A DNA stretch of 64,000 nucleotides, taken from the NCBI GenBank assembly GCA_025766275.1, contig JAFKAC010000077.1, positions 62,001-126,000 on the forward strand, read 5' to 3'. Source of the DNA: Lactarius indigo. Its lineage: Eukaryota > Basidiomycota > Agaricomycetes > Russulales > Russulaceae. Position 1 is the first letter of the stretch, and the number at the start of each line of letters is the position of its first letter. The translations under genes and the position numbers were made by a program. Positions 11,262-22,165 of the stretch are shown here, piece after piece. The notes beneath the pieces were generated by a model. The model was not told the DNA's origin and ran no database searches. It was given only the letters and a program-made list of their open reading frames with translations.

Positions 11262-11545
11262 TCCCATTTCAGGAAATAACATGGGTCATGATTCCTCCGT
11301 TTCAGGAAATAAATGAGTGTTTATTCATCTGTTTCGGAAAATGACCCGGAAATCTGATTCTTCCATTATAGAAGGAAACATTGCTACTTCCTTTAGCAAT
11401 TCCTACATCGGAACCGACGTCGGGTGGCCCATGAATTCCGGAAGAATTTTGTGCGTCGGCCGACGTCGGTTGGCCCATGAGTTATGAGGGGTTCTTCCCG
11501 TCGGATGGCCCATGAGTTATGAAAGTTATGGCAGATCATTATGTG
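11262..11545. repeat. Right TIR of KDZ transposon copy A
   Basis: This matches the right TIR of the second copy (49660-49942) and, as reverse complement, its left TIR (17615-17865). It holds three copies of GGCCCATGA, the palindromic segment GGCCGACGTCGG and the terminal GGCAGATCATTATGTG. Homology to the second copy stops exactly after ATGTG, which sets the element end at 11545. Confidence 0.88.
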
Positions 11546-12509
11546 ATTCCCCAATATCACCATTGGGTAATTATGAAGAGTATGACCATGTGGATGATCT
11601 CGGACCTCCCGATAATACAGATGACAATCATTCAGGTCATGATTTCCATCATCACACTCATCAGGCATTGGATGGATCTGGGATGGATGGCATCAATCCA
11701 GAAGATCTTCCCATTCTTCTTCCCTCATCCCTTGGATGGGAATGGTGTGTCAAGCATGGAGCCCAATCTCTTGCCAGGAAGGAGGTACAGCTACGCCATG
11801 CACAAGCCAGTGATTCCATTCACAGGATCCGCCTTGCCCTTGGATTCAAGTCAGCTCTGTTCCGCACTCAGGTTAGACCTGCTAACACACAGCAGACAAA
11901 GACCCGTGCTTGGAATGCCATACACAGTGTTGATACTACTGTCCATGAGCATGCACGCATATACAGCATGGCACGTGATGCATACCGGAGTCTCCAACAG
12001 GCATCAATGAATCTACAGGACCTTCCAAGATTACGTGCAGAGGACTTCCATGTAGCAACCTTGGTTCTTGGATCAGAGCCAATAGGACAGCGTAACAAGC
12101 AAACATCCTGGATCTGGGGGTTTGGCCACACTGTTGTAGATGATGGAACATGGATGGATGATTGTAGGTTCTCATATTCATCAGTGCTTATATTGATGGA
12201 CTCAATTATTTAACAGTTGAAAGGGTTCATTGGCTCCATGCAAGGGCACAGTTTGAACGATGGTTGGAGGAGCAGCACAGCATCCATAATGAAGCTGAAT
12301 GGGTCCCTGCATACTTCCATGCCAAGGCAAAGATGTGGAAGAAGCTCATGACCATTGCTGCACAGGATTCGCTTAAGGGGCACCAAGCATATGCATCATA
12401 TCAGATGCATGCATGGGAAGAACTCTCCAGAAGCTCAGTTAAGGCCCTCACCCCAATCACAGATGCTCCATTAAAGCATTGTAAAGTTAAATCAATCCAC
12501 TTGTTCTAA
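11546..12509 (+). pseudogene. KDZ transposase of element B, C-terminal fragment
   Basis: The fragment is homologous to residues ~800-1132 of gene 5, for example PSSLGWEWC, SDSIHRIRLALGFKSALFRT, WNAIHSVDTTVHEHAR and RVHWLHARAQFERWLEEQ. One intron (about 12164-12213) is placed as in gene 5. It is clearly a separate family, differing from gene 5 at many residues. The 5' part was cut off by insertion of copy A. A frame that begins inside copy A's TIR at 11512 runs into it, giving an artificial fusion start. Confidence 0.85.
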
Positions 12510-13070
12510 CACATGCATTCCCATTATTTTACATATGGATAGATATCAGTTCTTTGCAGGATATCCATACTCTTATGTTAATATATTCAGATGGATAGAA
12601 GTATGTATATGGTGACATTGATGGAGTGTCCGACTCTGCTACAATCATAGATCCACTGGACACATATGGATACCAGCCAATGCAAGGTGTATTCTTGGGT
12701 ATATTAGCTGGTTAGGCACCGAGTCATGTCCATTCATGAGGGATGGTATCTTCCAACCCCTTCACATTTGTATAGCCTTTCTATATCTATTCATTCTATG
12801 TGAATATTACCCTCAATCAAATAATGATCACGACCACTGATTCCAACTCCTGGAGTAGTAAGGACTTATTACAATTTCATCCAAACTCTCTAAACATCTT
12901 ATTGACTTGTTTCACAATCAACAGACCATAAAAGCATACCCCCACATCCATTCACTGAGTTCCTTTTGTCGTCCCTTGTATATCCATATTCCCTGTACTT
13001 CCTGTCACTAATATGTGTTACTATGAGGCATGTTTCGACTTGTGTGTGCTAATAATCGAAAAGCGGACAC
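12510..13070. other. 3' non-coding region of element B
   Basis: No gene is seen here. The stretch is AT-rich, is conserved with nothing else in the window, and leads into the TIR of B. Confidence 0.4.
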
Positions 13071-13074
13071 CCCA

Positions 13075-13213
13075 CTTCCAGCCGGCGCCGGTTGGACTAT
13101 CAATTACGTCGGATTCTCCGACGTCGGCTGGTGCCGGCTGAGTATGAATCACAGAAGATTCTCACCGTCGGCTGGGGGTATCAATTACATAAGCCACTGC
13201 TGATCATTATGTG
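13075..13213. repeat. Right terminus (TIR-like) of KDZ element B
   Basis: A GC-rich dyad block (AGCCGGCGCCGGTTGG and CCGACGTCGGCTGGTGCC) is followed by GCTGATCATTATGTG. The layout parallels copy A's TIR, with a GACGTC palindrome and the same final bases. The left partner is not in the window. Confidence 0.65.
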
Positions 13214-13990
13214 ACTGGTAGGGGTTCAGGTGGACTTGATCCTACATACCTTCAGAGAGATCATTAGGGTCACAGTAACATTTTGTAGAAATATTAGAAT
13301 ATGTTTAAATGTGAACAGTTTACTGGGACCTGCCTCCCATTCTGGATTCTAGATAACTCACAGCATTTCCTCACCCATTCCAGGAAGATTCATGTAAGGC
13401 CAGTCGTGTTGTCCATGTTAGTCACTACATGGAAGGCATGTCATCCATGTTAGTCACTACAGGGAAGGCAATTCTTCCGTGTTAGTCACTACACAGAAGG
13501 CATATCTTCTGTGTAGTAATCACTAAACAGAAAGTATGTCTTCTGTGTAGTAATCACTAAACAGAAAGTATGTCTTCCATGTTAGTCACTACATGGAAAG
13601 CATATCTTCCATGTTAGTCACTACATGGAAGGAATGTCTTCCATGTTAGTTACTACATGGAAGGCATGTCATCCGTGTTAGTCACTACACGGAAGGCATT
13701 TCTTCTGTGTTAGTCACTACATGGAATGTTTGATGTTCCATACACTAACCAGTCCCATTGTAATGTGTTATCTAAGTCTCCAGATACATTTAGACATATG
13801 TGTATTCTATTGACTATTCCCACTTCAAGAAATTTCTCTGGAGCAAAAGAACTCTGAACTGACATCGGGTGGCCCATGAATTCCAGAAAAATCTAGTGCA
13901 TTGGCCAATGTTGGTTGGCCCATGAGTCATGAGGGAATCTGCCTGTCAGGTGGCCCATCAACAATGGAAGTGATGGCAGATCATTATGTG
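13214..13990. mobile_element. KDZ-like element C, right-end remnant
   Basis: The remnant starts at the point where B ends and finishes at 13990 with ATGGCAGATCATTATGTG. Its last ~130 bp are clearly related to the copy A TIR, with GTGGCCCATGAATTCCAG, TTGGTTGGCCCATGAGT and the same terminus. Nothing coding remains. The right flank is the low-complexity tract. Confidence 0.7.
13420..13735. repeat. Subterminal repeat array of element C
   Basis: About nine units of roughly 33-36 bp contain GTTAGTCACTACATGGAAGG followed by CATGTCTTCC. The unit differs from those of copy A, but the position relative to the TIR is the same, consistent with family-specific transposase binding arrays. Confidence 0.75.
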
Positions 13991-14470
13991 TGGCAGTGGC
14001 AAGGGTGGTAGCAGTGGCAGCAGCGTGGGTGGCAGAGGTGGTGGCAACAGCAAGGGCAGTGGTGGTGGCAGCAGTGAGGGTGGTGGTGGTGGCAATGGCA
14101 ACAGTGGTGGTGGCAACAGCAACAGCGGTGGCAGCAACAGCAACAGTGATGGTGGCAATGGCAACAGTGAGGGTGGTGGTGGCAGTGGCAGCAGCAGCAA
14201 GGGTGGTGGTGGTGGCAGCAGCTGCAGCAAGGGTGTTGGTGGTGGTGGTAGCAGCTGCAGTGAGGGCAGTGGCAGTGGCAGCAGCAGCAGCAGCATGGGT
14301 GGTGGTGATGGCAGCAACAAGGGCGGTGGTGGTGGCAGCAGCAGCAGAGACAGGGGCCCAGATGGTGGTGGTGACAGTGATGGTGCAGGCAACAAGAGCA
14401 ACAATGCTAGTGACAACACTGGCGACAATGGTAACAGCGCCATCAGGGGCACCAATGGCAAGTGGTGATA
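13991..14470. repeat. Imperfect GGC/AGC/GGT trinucleotide tract
   Basis: About 480 bp of mixed GGC, AGC, GGT and AAC triplets. All three frames on both strands stay open (Gly/Ser-rich, Ala/Val-rich, Leu/Pro-rich), so the long ORFs here are composition artefacts. Confidence 0.85.
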
Positions 14471-14800
14471 GGGTAGTGGCAAGGTGGCCAGAGCAAGTGG
14501 TTGCCAAAGCAAGTGGCAACCAGAGCAAGCAGTAGCCAGAGCAAGCAGCAGTGACCAGTGACCAGAGCAAGCAGCAGCAAACTGTGACCAGAGTGAGCAG
14601 CAGCAAACTGTGACCGGAGCAAGCAGCAGTGAACTGTGACCAGAGCAAGTGGCGGCGAATGGCAACCAGAGTGAGTGGCAGCCAACAGCAACCAGAGTGA
14701 GCAATGGCAAATGGTGACCAGAGTAAGTGGCAGCAAACAGTGACCAGAGCAAGCAGTGGCAAATGGCAACCAGAGCAAGTGGGGGCCAGAGAGGAGAGAA
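14471..14800. repeat. Minisatellite of GACCAGAGCAAGCAGCAG-like units
   Basis: Diverged units of about 27-28 bp (AGTGACCAGAGCAAGCAGCA) are repeated at least ten times. The minus-strand ORF that covers them is Leu/Cys-rich low complexity and is not supported as a gene. Confidence 0.7.
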
Positions 14801-15266
14801 CAACAAGTAAGGTGGCAAGAGCACAGAAAAGGCCAGCAGTTGGCAGGCAGACAATGCAAACAGCACACAGACAGCATGCAGACCACAAGCTTAGTCTGTG
14901 CAGAGGATGGGGGATGACAGGGATGACGGGATCCCAGCCAGTCATTCAGATCCTCAGTCTCACTGAGGGGGAGCCAGGCATACTCAGGGCTTGAAGCCTG
15001 AAGTTCAAATTCACACGCATGAGACCCCCAATGTTGCATTCATTGGCTTGGCTGACTCAGGCTACCCAAAATGGTATGATTTCCTATTTGTACTTTTGGG
15101 TGGCTTGAGCCAGCTCAATTTGGAGTGGCTCAGCTTAGCTCATCCTTTTTTGGTTGAGCTGTGCTTAGCTGAGCCAAGCCAAGCTGAGCCAAGCCATGGC
15201 AACACTAACTGTAGCCCCTTGTTAGAATCTGCACCCAAGAAGGAGGTCCTTATGATGGGTGTGCCC
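14801..15266 (+). pseudogene. Host-like hypothetical gene fragment, left part
   Basis: The frame ending ESAPKKEVLMMGVP at 15266 continues without loss of frame at 55193 (LFAKYLVSIQVLIGMY) once the 15267-55187 stack and one TSD copy are removed. Upstream sequence is repetitive (GAGCCAAGCCAAGCT units near 15170) and the gene start cannot be set. Function is unknown; the right part has more recognisable character. Confidence 0.4.
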
Positions 15267-15364
15267 TGTTGATAAGTGACCTGCGTGCACTTAGCAGCTC
15301 AAAAGGACTTGCAGATATGGACTGCTTTAGATAAGATATATTGGACCTGTAGATTAGATTATAT
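15267..15364. repeat. Outer solo copia LTR, left piece
   Basis: It starts TGTTGATAAGTGACC after TSD TGCCC (15262-15266) and is cut at 15364 by the copia element. The remainder is at 54677-55187, ends TGTTCATCA and is followed by TGCCC (55188-55192). The joined length is about 610 bp, a complete LTR in plus orientation relative to the copia 2 LTR. Confidence 0.8.
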
Positions 15365-16597
15365 TGATGAACAGACACATAAGGACTATACTCACAGTGA
15401 ACTGATAGTACTGTGGTGAGATATAGAGGGTGACTGGAAGCAGCATAGGGGTGTCAAGCAGAGTGAAGCAAAGTGGAAGTCTGGCACACAAGCAGTGAGA
15501 ACTGTGTTGATAAGTGACCCTTGCGCACTTAGCGGCTCATACGGACTGGACTTGCAGCATGGACTGCTTTAGATTAGATGGACATGTAGATTACTTACTT
15601 CTGATCTGTACAATCTAGCGCTTATCATTGCATCATGTATGACATCACTGTACAAATGACATCGTGTAGACTACTCTGGACTCTTCATTGTACTCCGTCT
15701 CTTGTTCTCCTTTTAGCACTATGTTTATTATGATGTCACTATGATATCATTTGGTCTGGACTTTCCTTGTTTTTGTACGCCTTGTTCCCTTTACACACAC
15801 ACCTTTGTCCTGTTGTAGAACAATGCGTCCCTTGTATTCTGTGACACTCTGTTACTCACCTTGTAGTAGTGTCACCCTCCTGTATAGTATAAGTAGTAGG
15901 CTTGTACGCTCCTGGTCCACATCAGTTCCTCACTGCTCTGTGTGCCAGGTATGTCTTATCCTCTCAATTGTATGATCAGTTCCTCACTGCTCTGTGTGCC
16001 AGACAATCTCCTGCTTCACTTGCCTGACCCCCTGTTGCTGCCTTCCAGCCACTCTTGATATCTCACCACAGTCTACTTTGTCACTGTGAGTATCATCTTC
16101 ATGTGTGCTGTTCATCAAACTGATGTTAATATTACAGAGGAGGGAACATACCTGGCACACAAGCTGTGAGAACTGATGTGGACCAGGAGCGTACATGGTA
16201 CACTACTTATACTGTTTACAGATGTGATGCTACTACAAGGATGTAACATAGTGTCACAGAGTACAAGGGATGTTATTCTACATGTGGACAAAAGGAATGT
16301 ACAGATGGAGAACAAGGAGCGCAAAAACAATAGGAGTCCAGACTGTAATGATATCATAATGACATCACAATAAAGATATAACTAAAGAAAGAACAAAGGC
16401 GTAGTACAATGACAAGTCCAGAGGAGTCCACATGATGTCATAGTACAGTGATGTCATAGGTGACGCAATGATAAGTAATAGATTGTACAGATCAAACAGT
16501 ATCTAATCTACAAGTCCTGTGTATCTAATCTAAAGCAGTCCATGCTGCAAGTCCGGTCCATACGAGCCGCTAAGTGTGCAAGGGTCACTTATCAGCA
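15365..16597 (-). repeat. Left (3') LTR of copia 1, interrupted
   Basis: Begins TGATGAACAGACACATAAGG and ends CACTTATCAGCA. A solo LTR of another copia subfamily is inserted at 15505-16117. The joined length is 615 bp, equal to the right LTR. Confidence 0.88.
15505..16117 (+). repeat. Solo copia LTR nested in the copia 1 LTR, opposite orientation
   Basis: Starts TGTTGATAAGTGACCCTTGC, ends GTGCTGTTCATCA, 613 bp, flanked by 5-bp TSD AACTG (15500-15504 and 16118-16122). It is nearly identical to the LTR of copia 2 (61852-62469), so it belongs to that subfamily and not to the host LTR's. Confidence 0.9.
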
Positions 16598-16616
16598 TCT
16601 CCCCGTGATCTACAAT

Positions 16617-17607
16617 CTAAGTACACAAGAGTCCCATGTCATCGTTGTGCTTCTGCAGCAGGACATGCGGTAGTGACTTTGTAAAGCCGTCCGCAACCAT
16701 ATCTACAGTAGGAGTTCTAATGAGGGTGATGGTCCCCTTTTCAATGTACTCCCAAATGACATGATGCCGTATGGCAATGTGCTTAGACCATCTCCCAGTG
16801 ACAGGGTTCAAGGCCAAGTCAATGGCACCCTTATTGTCACCATGAAGTGGGATGGGGTCGTCGACCTCATACCCGAGTTCCGTGAGGAAGCTCTGATACC
16901 ATGCAGCCTGGTTAGCTGCATCGGTCATGGCCATGTACTCTGCCTCAGTAGTGTTTTGGGCCACAGTCTTTTGCTTGCGCGAAGACCAGCTTATTGCACC
17001 ATTGGCTAGTAGGAATACATAACCGGAAGTGGAGTGGCGGTCATCAGTCTGATCAGCCAGACTGGAATCAGTGTAGCCATGAAGGCCATCGCCATTGGTG
17101 CCATCATAGACAATACGCATATCCATAGTTCCTACCAAGTAGGACAGGACATACTGCGCAAGTTGCAGATGTTGTGGTGAGGGATTTGCTGCGTACTGCG
17201 CCAAACGTGACACAGCGAAGGAGATATCTGGCCTAGTGCCAATCTGCACATAAAGCAGACTCCCAATCAAGGACTGGTAGTGGGAAATATCTGAGGCAGT
17301 TGCCTGCGATGTATATTTAACTAGGTGCTCGTCAGCACCAGCAGGCAAGGGTGTGTTGTGTGGTGTGGCATCAGACATGCCAAAGCGTTCAAGGACATCC
17401 TTGATGTAGCCAGACTGATCTATTTCGATGCATCTAAGGGAGCGGTCGCGCACAATGCGCATACCAAGGTAAGACTCTATCTCCCTGAGATCTGTCATCT
17501 CATAGCGTTCAGACAGGTCCGACTTCAAACGCTTGATAACATTTAGCAAGGGACCCAGTATAGTGATGTCGTCAATGTAGACAATAATGAAGAGTGGATC
17601 ATACCCC
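16617..17607 (-). pseudogene. Copia 1 pol, C-terminal part (RT end, RNase H)
   Basis: Continuation of the frame at 49943-53274. It starts at EGYDPLFIIVYIDDITI, the catalytic YIDD of RT, and runs through the copia RNase H (TDSSLADQTDDRHSTSGY, EAEYMAMTDA, GDNKGAIDLA, KHIAIRHH) to the stop at 16617. Removing the KDZ element and one TSD copy rejoins MPQR to EGYD in frame. No other break is seen. Confidence 0.9.
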
Positions 17608-17614
17608 TCCCGTT

Positions 17615-17865
17615 CAGCCAATGATCTGCCATGACTTTCATAACTCATGGGCCAACCGACATCAGCCGACGCACAAAATTCTTCCGGAATTCATGGGCCA
17701 CCTGACGTCGGTTCCGAAGTAGGAATTGCTAAAGGAAGTAGCAATATTTCCTTCCATAATGGAAGAATCAGATTTCCAGGTCATTTCCTGAAACAGAAGA
17801 ATAAACACTCATTCATTTCCTGAAATGGAGGGATCATGACCCATGTTACTTCCTGAAATGGGGGT
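17615..17865. repeat. Left TIR of the complete KDZ transposon
   Basis: About 250 bp match the reverse complement of 49660-49942, including CATAACTCATGGGCCAACCG, the AATTCTTCCGGAATTCATGG block and AGGAATTGCTAAAGGAAGTA. The left TIR lacks one ~40-bp CATGGGCCATCCGATGGG-type unit that the right TIR has. Confidence 0.88.
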
Positions 17866-19330
17866 ACCTATACAGATGCCCAGAATCCAGTCAGGAGAGA
17901 TCTCACAGAAGGTGGGCCTCATGGAAGCTTACTTTCCCATCATGGGAAACTCAACAGAGGCTCTTATTCCCAGGATGGAAGCTATGACAGAAAGTAAGTT
18001 TCCCATGATGGTAGACTTCATGGAAACTCAGTTTCCCGTGATGGGATACTCAGTTTCTGTGAAGTGCTCCATAATGGGACAATCATGAGAATGATCACAG
18101 AAACAGTTTCCTGTGACAGGAAAAGTCACAGAAGGACAGTTTCCCGCGATGGGAAACTACATGGAACCACATTTTCCTGTAACAGAAAGATTCATGGAAA
18201 CACAGTGTCATGTCACAGGAACAGTAACGGAAACTCGCTTTCTCGTGATGGGAATATTTATGGAAACTTCATTGCCCGTCACAGGTTAAGTCATGGAAAC
18301 CAAGGTTCCCGTTACGGAAATACTCACGGAAACATATCTTTCCATGATGGAAATACTCACGGAAACATATCTTCCCGTGATGGGAAGGTTCATGGAAACT
18401 CAGTCTCCCGCCACGGGTTAAGTCACGGAAACTGAGGTTCCCATGATGGAAAGGCTCACGGAAACATATCTTCCCATCATGGGAAGGTTCATGGAAATTC
18501 AGTCTCCCATCACAGGTAAAGTCACGGAAATTGAGGTTCCCGTGACGGAAAGTCTCACGGAAACATATCTTCCCGTCACAGGAAGATTCACGGAAACATA
18601 TCTTCCTGTGACAGAAAGTCTCACGGAAACATGTCTTCCCGTCATGGGAAGGTTCACGGAAATTCAGTCTCCCGTCATGGGTAAAGTCACAGTAACTGAG
18701 GTTCCCGTGACGGAAAGTCTCACGGAAACATCTCTTCCTATAATGGGAAGATTCAAGGAAATTCAATTTCCTGCCACGGGAAAAGTCACGGAAACTGAGT
18801 TGTCCTCGACGGAAATATTTACAGAAACATATCATCCAGTGACGGGAATATACACGGAAACTGAGTTTCCCGTGATGGGATGAGTTACGGAAACTAAGCT
18901 TCCTGTAACGGGATAAGTTATGGAAACTCAGTTTCCCATGACGGGAAACTTCACGGAAACTAAGTTACCCATCATAGGAAACATGACTGAACCTGAGCTT
19001 CCTGTCACAGGAAATATCACAACAACTGAGCTTTCCATGATGTGAAACTTCATAGCAAATGATATTACAGTGATGGAAAACCTCACGGAAACTGAGTGTC
19101 CCACCACAGGAATATTCACAGAAACTCACTTCCTATTACTGGAATATTCACGGAAACTTGGTCTCTCATAATGGGACAATTCACAGAAAGTGAGGTTGCC
19201 ATCATAAGATATTTCACAGAGAGTGAAGTTCCTGTCACGCAAAATTTACTGAAGCTGAGGTTCCCTGTGCAGGAGCCTCACTGAAACTCAAGTTCCCATT
19301 ATTGGAGACATCATGGAAGGTACTCCCTTT
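17866..19330. repeat. Left subterminal repeat array of the KDZ transposon
   Basis: About 1.4 kb of interspersed near-palindromes of the form TTCCCGTSAYGGGAA, spaced by CTCACGGAAACT-like segments, with dozens of copies in all. Open frames across it are by-products. The shared core CGGAAA links it to the right-hand array. A role as transposase binding sites is inference. Confidence 0.8.
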
Positions 19331-19611
19331 ACTGTAAGACAGTCTATAGCTCTCCATTTTCATATAGACTCCCATACATTGGAAGATGATGTGCATGAAT
19401 CAGTCTTTCTCAAATGGACAAGCAAATATTCATATGGTTTCCAGAATGGATAATTCAACAACCACAGGTTCTTAAATTTCTACAAAGGTATCACTGTATC
19501 ACTAATTGCCTCTCTGAAGGTATGTTGGATCCAGTCCACCGGAACCCCTGCCAATATCTACATTCCTTTATAATGATCAGATCACACAGTATATGTCTTT
19601 ACTATGCTTAC
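19331..19611. other. 3' flank of gene 1, no feature seen
   Basis: Non-repetitive sequence between the left array and the gene 1 stop. A GTAAGT at 19615-19610 could be a donor for a further 3' exon of gene 1, but no convincing exon follows. Confidence 0.35.
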
Positions 19612-21544
19612 TTACCTGGCTTTATCTGTCATCTTGACCACTCGCTTGACTCGTCCTTGCTGGGGCTTGGGCACACCAGGGTTTTTGTATGGCACAGATC
19701 CCACTGGAGGTCCTGTCTCAGTCCTTGGATGTTTCCGAAATGTTTCCGCCCTTGATATGCTCAATGGAGGAGGATGAAATGATTTGCTAGTGGCTATAAA
19801 ATAGTATGCATGAGTTTGTATGGCCATAAGAGAAATGGTAAGCTGCTCACTAGGAGCAGATGTCTGTTCAGCCTCCCTATTTCTACTGAGGGCAGATGAA
19901 GATGGCGATGGTGGAAGAGGTGGGGTCACAGTTGTAGATTGTAAACCATTGATTTCATTTGAGAAGTCTTCCTCTTCACTGCTAGTGTCTGACTCAGACT
20001 CATTGGAATCTGAGCATCTCTGTGTCTGCTGTGGATTCTGTATCTGCTGTGGATTCTGGATCCGCTTCGGATTCTGGATCTGCTGTACAGCCTGATCTCT
20101 ATCAGTAAGTAGCTCACAGGATGAGTTCCAGATCAATGGAATTAATCCTTCTTTCTCGCGTTGCCTCCAGTGTTCTAGCAGCCTGAACACCTGAACTATA
20201 TGGAGCTTTGATGGATCCACCCATGGAAATCCAGTTGGGAAGCATTCCTCCTCAATCCATGTGGCTGGATCACTGCAGACTTTGCTCCAAGGGATAGTTG
20301 CTTTCTTCCTACCAGAGATGAATCCTAACTCATATGTGTTATCATAGAACTGCAAAGGGAATATCCTTAACTCACTGATATGAGCATTACAATAATCCCT
20401 AAGAGCTGACTGAACGACCTTTGCTGAATAGCCATCATCTAGGGTAATGGAAGGAATTTCAGGTTCCCCATCTGAATCCACAACAATCTTCACTTTGTTC
20501 TTGAGTGTCTTTGAATGTTCCACAGGGATAACTTGGTCATGCTCTATACTATGAATATGAGATAATGTTGATGGATGTGTGGAAATGTGACAAACTGGGT
20601 CCAAAGCACTTCCGGCTGTATTTCATCCACTCCTGCCAGACCATGGCATTTCTCCAGTCTGGGCAGAAGTCCGAAAAGGACATTCCATCATCCAGAACCC
20701 TGTTCCAGTCATCCCTACAAATATGTGGCAATGTAAAGGTAGTGCTGCAGCTGGATACATCTTAGGAAGACTTACATTGAAGCTCTTGGGTTTCCGTCCT
20801 TGTCTGCATAAGCCACCAGAACAATTGAGCGCATTCCACATGTCTTGAATAGCTGTGTTTGGAAGTCCCTAACTATCTGGCCACGGAAAGCTGCTTGAGC
20901 CATTCTAACAAGGTGTATTATGTGTGTGGATCGTGAATACATGGGTGGAAACTCACTTGGCTTGGATATCCCTTGGGGGTCTGTCCTCTGACCACTCCTT
21001 TGCAAGTTCGACATATGGTTCTTGTTCCTCTGTAGTCAGCTGTTTCCAAAGCATTGTTGTTGCATCCTGGAGAGCTCCTAAGAATGCCTGAGATCCAGGA
21101 ACACCACCGGAAATCCTCTGTGCAAGTTCCATAATCTCTTCCTTGTTCTCATGGTAGAATGCATTCCAGGCTGACCACTTCCGAGTAAACTTGATAAGTT
21201 GACGATGAGGACGGGAATAGTGATTGTAAAACCAGGTTCTGATTTTCTGGAGCCATATGTATCAGTGAGCCTTTACATGGATTAACTCTCAATGCACATA
21301 CCCTTTTAGCCTCCTTTTTATCAAAGCCAGTATTTGGAGGCCTAAGGGCATACAGGTCTCCCATAGCCCTCTCAAGGATAGTCTTCTGTGTCTCTGTATC
21401 AGCCTTTTGGAACTCTTCCACATACCCCTTCAAGATGGTGGCATCCTGACGGGTTAGGGAAAAACCTTTGTCTGAGGCATGGATAGATGGAGAAGAGATC
21501 TCAGACTCCCCAGCTGAGCTCCTGGATAGATGGTCAGATTGCAT
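19612..21544 (-). CDS. Gene 1, HMG-box-like cargo protein (complete copy)
   Basis: Five exons (21544-21302, 21246-20957, 20904-20776, 20714-20596, 20543-19612) join in frame to about 570 aa. Residues ~82-185 contain KIRTWFYNHYSRPHRQLIKF and, further on, a pattern like an HMG box (WNAFYHEN...LWKQLTTEEQEPYVELAKEWSED). A middle region (~DGYSAKVVQSALRDYCNAHI...WIEEECFPTGFPW) is conserved in the homologue at 60222-61851. The C-terminal ~180 residues are low complexity, with a QNPQQIQNPQQ repeat, and end in a basic tail (KPQQGRVKRVVK). The 3' end is uncertain because a GTAAGT overlaps the stop. It may bind DNA (inference). The transcript runs away from the transposase, toward the left TIR. Confidence 0.65.
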
Positions 21545-21934
21545 AGCTATGATAATAGGACGTAATAATGTGTGGGAGATGTATATGGTGTTTGTGGAAT
21601 TGTACCACATATGGTGAGCCTTAAATAGACTAGCTAGTGTCTTTGAGTTCCTGTTCCGTGAATGCTGGATTTGCAGATGATTTAGGAAACATGTCTGGGG
21701 GTATCACATTGAAACAATATGTCTGTTGTGTGAGATATATGTGAAACCACTTATTTTGATACGTGCTTCATGTTTAGTTTCAATGCAGGTAGATGACAGC
21801 AGACGGATGTATCTACAGATGTAGCAAGGGGGTAACATTTCCTGGGATGGAAGCGATATATCCATGGACAGAGATGATGTCTGTGAACGGAAGTGATCTT
21901 TCTGTGGACGGAAACGATCCTTCTATTGGTGGAT

Positions 21935-22165
21935 GCAATCCATCCATAGACGGACGCAATCCATCCGTAGACGGACGCAATCCATCCATAGACGGATGCA
22001 ATCCATCCGTCGACGGACGCAATCCATCCATTAATGGACGCAATCCATCTGTCGACGGACGCAATCCATCTGTCAATGGACGCAATCCATCTGTCGACGG
22101 ACGCAATCCATCCGTAGACGGATGCGAGCCATCCATAGACAGATGTGAGCCATACGTAGACGGAT
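21935..22165. repeat. 21-bp palindromic array, second copy (about 11 units)
   Basis: Same unit as at 615-915 but fewer and more varied. Some units keep perfect dyads with changed centres (TCCGTCGACGGA, TCCATTAATGGA). It lies between the gene 1 start and the gene 2 end, as in copy A. Confidence 0.85.

Larger units (their letters stand above)
1..11545 (+). mobile_element. KDZ transposon copy A (right-hand ~11.5 kb; left end outside window)
   Basis: This stretch matches the complete element at 17615-49942 once that element's nested insertions are removed; base 1 here corresponds to 21318 there. It carries, left to right, the 5' part of gene 1 (minus), a palindromic 21-bp array, gene 2 (minus), gene 3 (plus), gene 4 (plus), the KDZ transposase (plus), a subterminal repeat array and the right TIR, which ends in GCAGATCATTATGTG. 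The flank after 11545 is the transposase gene of another KDZ element, so A inserted into B. The left end and TSD are outside the window. Confidence 0.88.
11546..13213 (+). mobile_element. KDZ element B, right-end remnant interrupted by copy A
   Basis: It contains the C-terminal third of a second KDZ transposase (11546-12509), about 570 bp of non-coding DNA, and a terminus at 13213 ending TGATCATTATGTG like that of copy A. The rest of B lies left of copy A, outside the window. Confidence 0.75.

Noticed and set aside
11512..12213. 233-aa ORF starting MSYESYGRSLC
   Set aside because: The first 11 codons are copy A's TIR and the rest is the interrupted transposase of element B; it is a junction product, not a native gene.
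13893..14945. 350-aa minus-strand ORF rich in Leu, Ala and Thr, with plus-strand Gly/Ser and Ala/Val ORFs
   Set aside because: It lies over a trinucleotide tract and a minisatellite that leave all frames open; it also starts within C's terminus.
17843..19284. Several 60-190-aa ORFs in the left subterminal array
   Set aside because: They are composed of the TTCCCGTSAYGGGAA/CACGGAAAC repeats in all frames.
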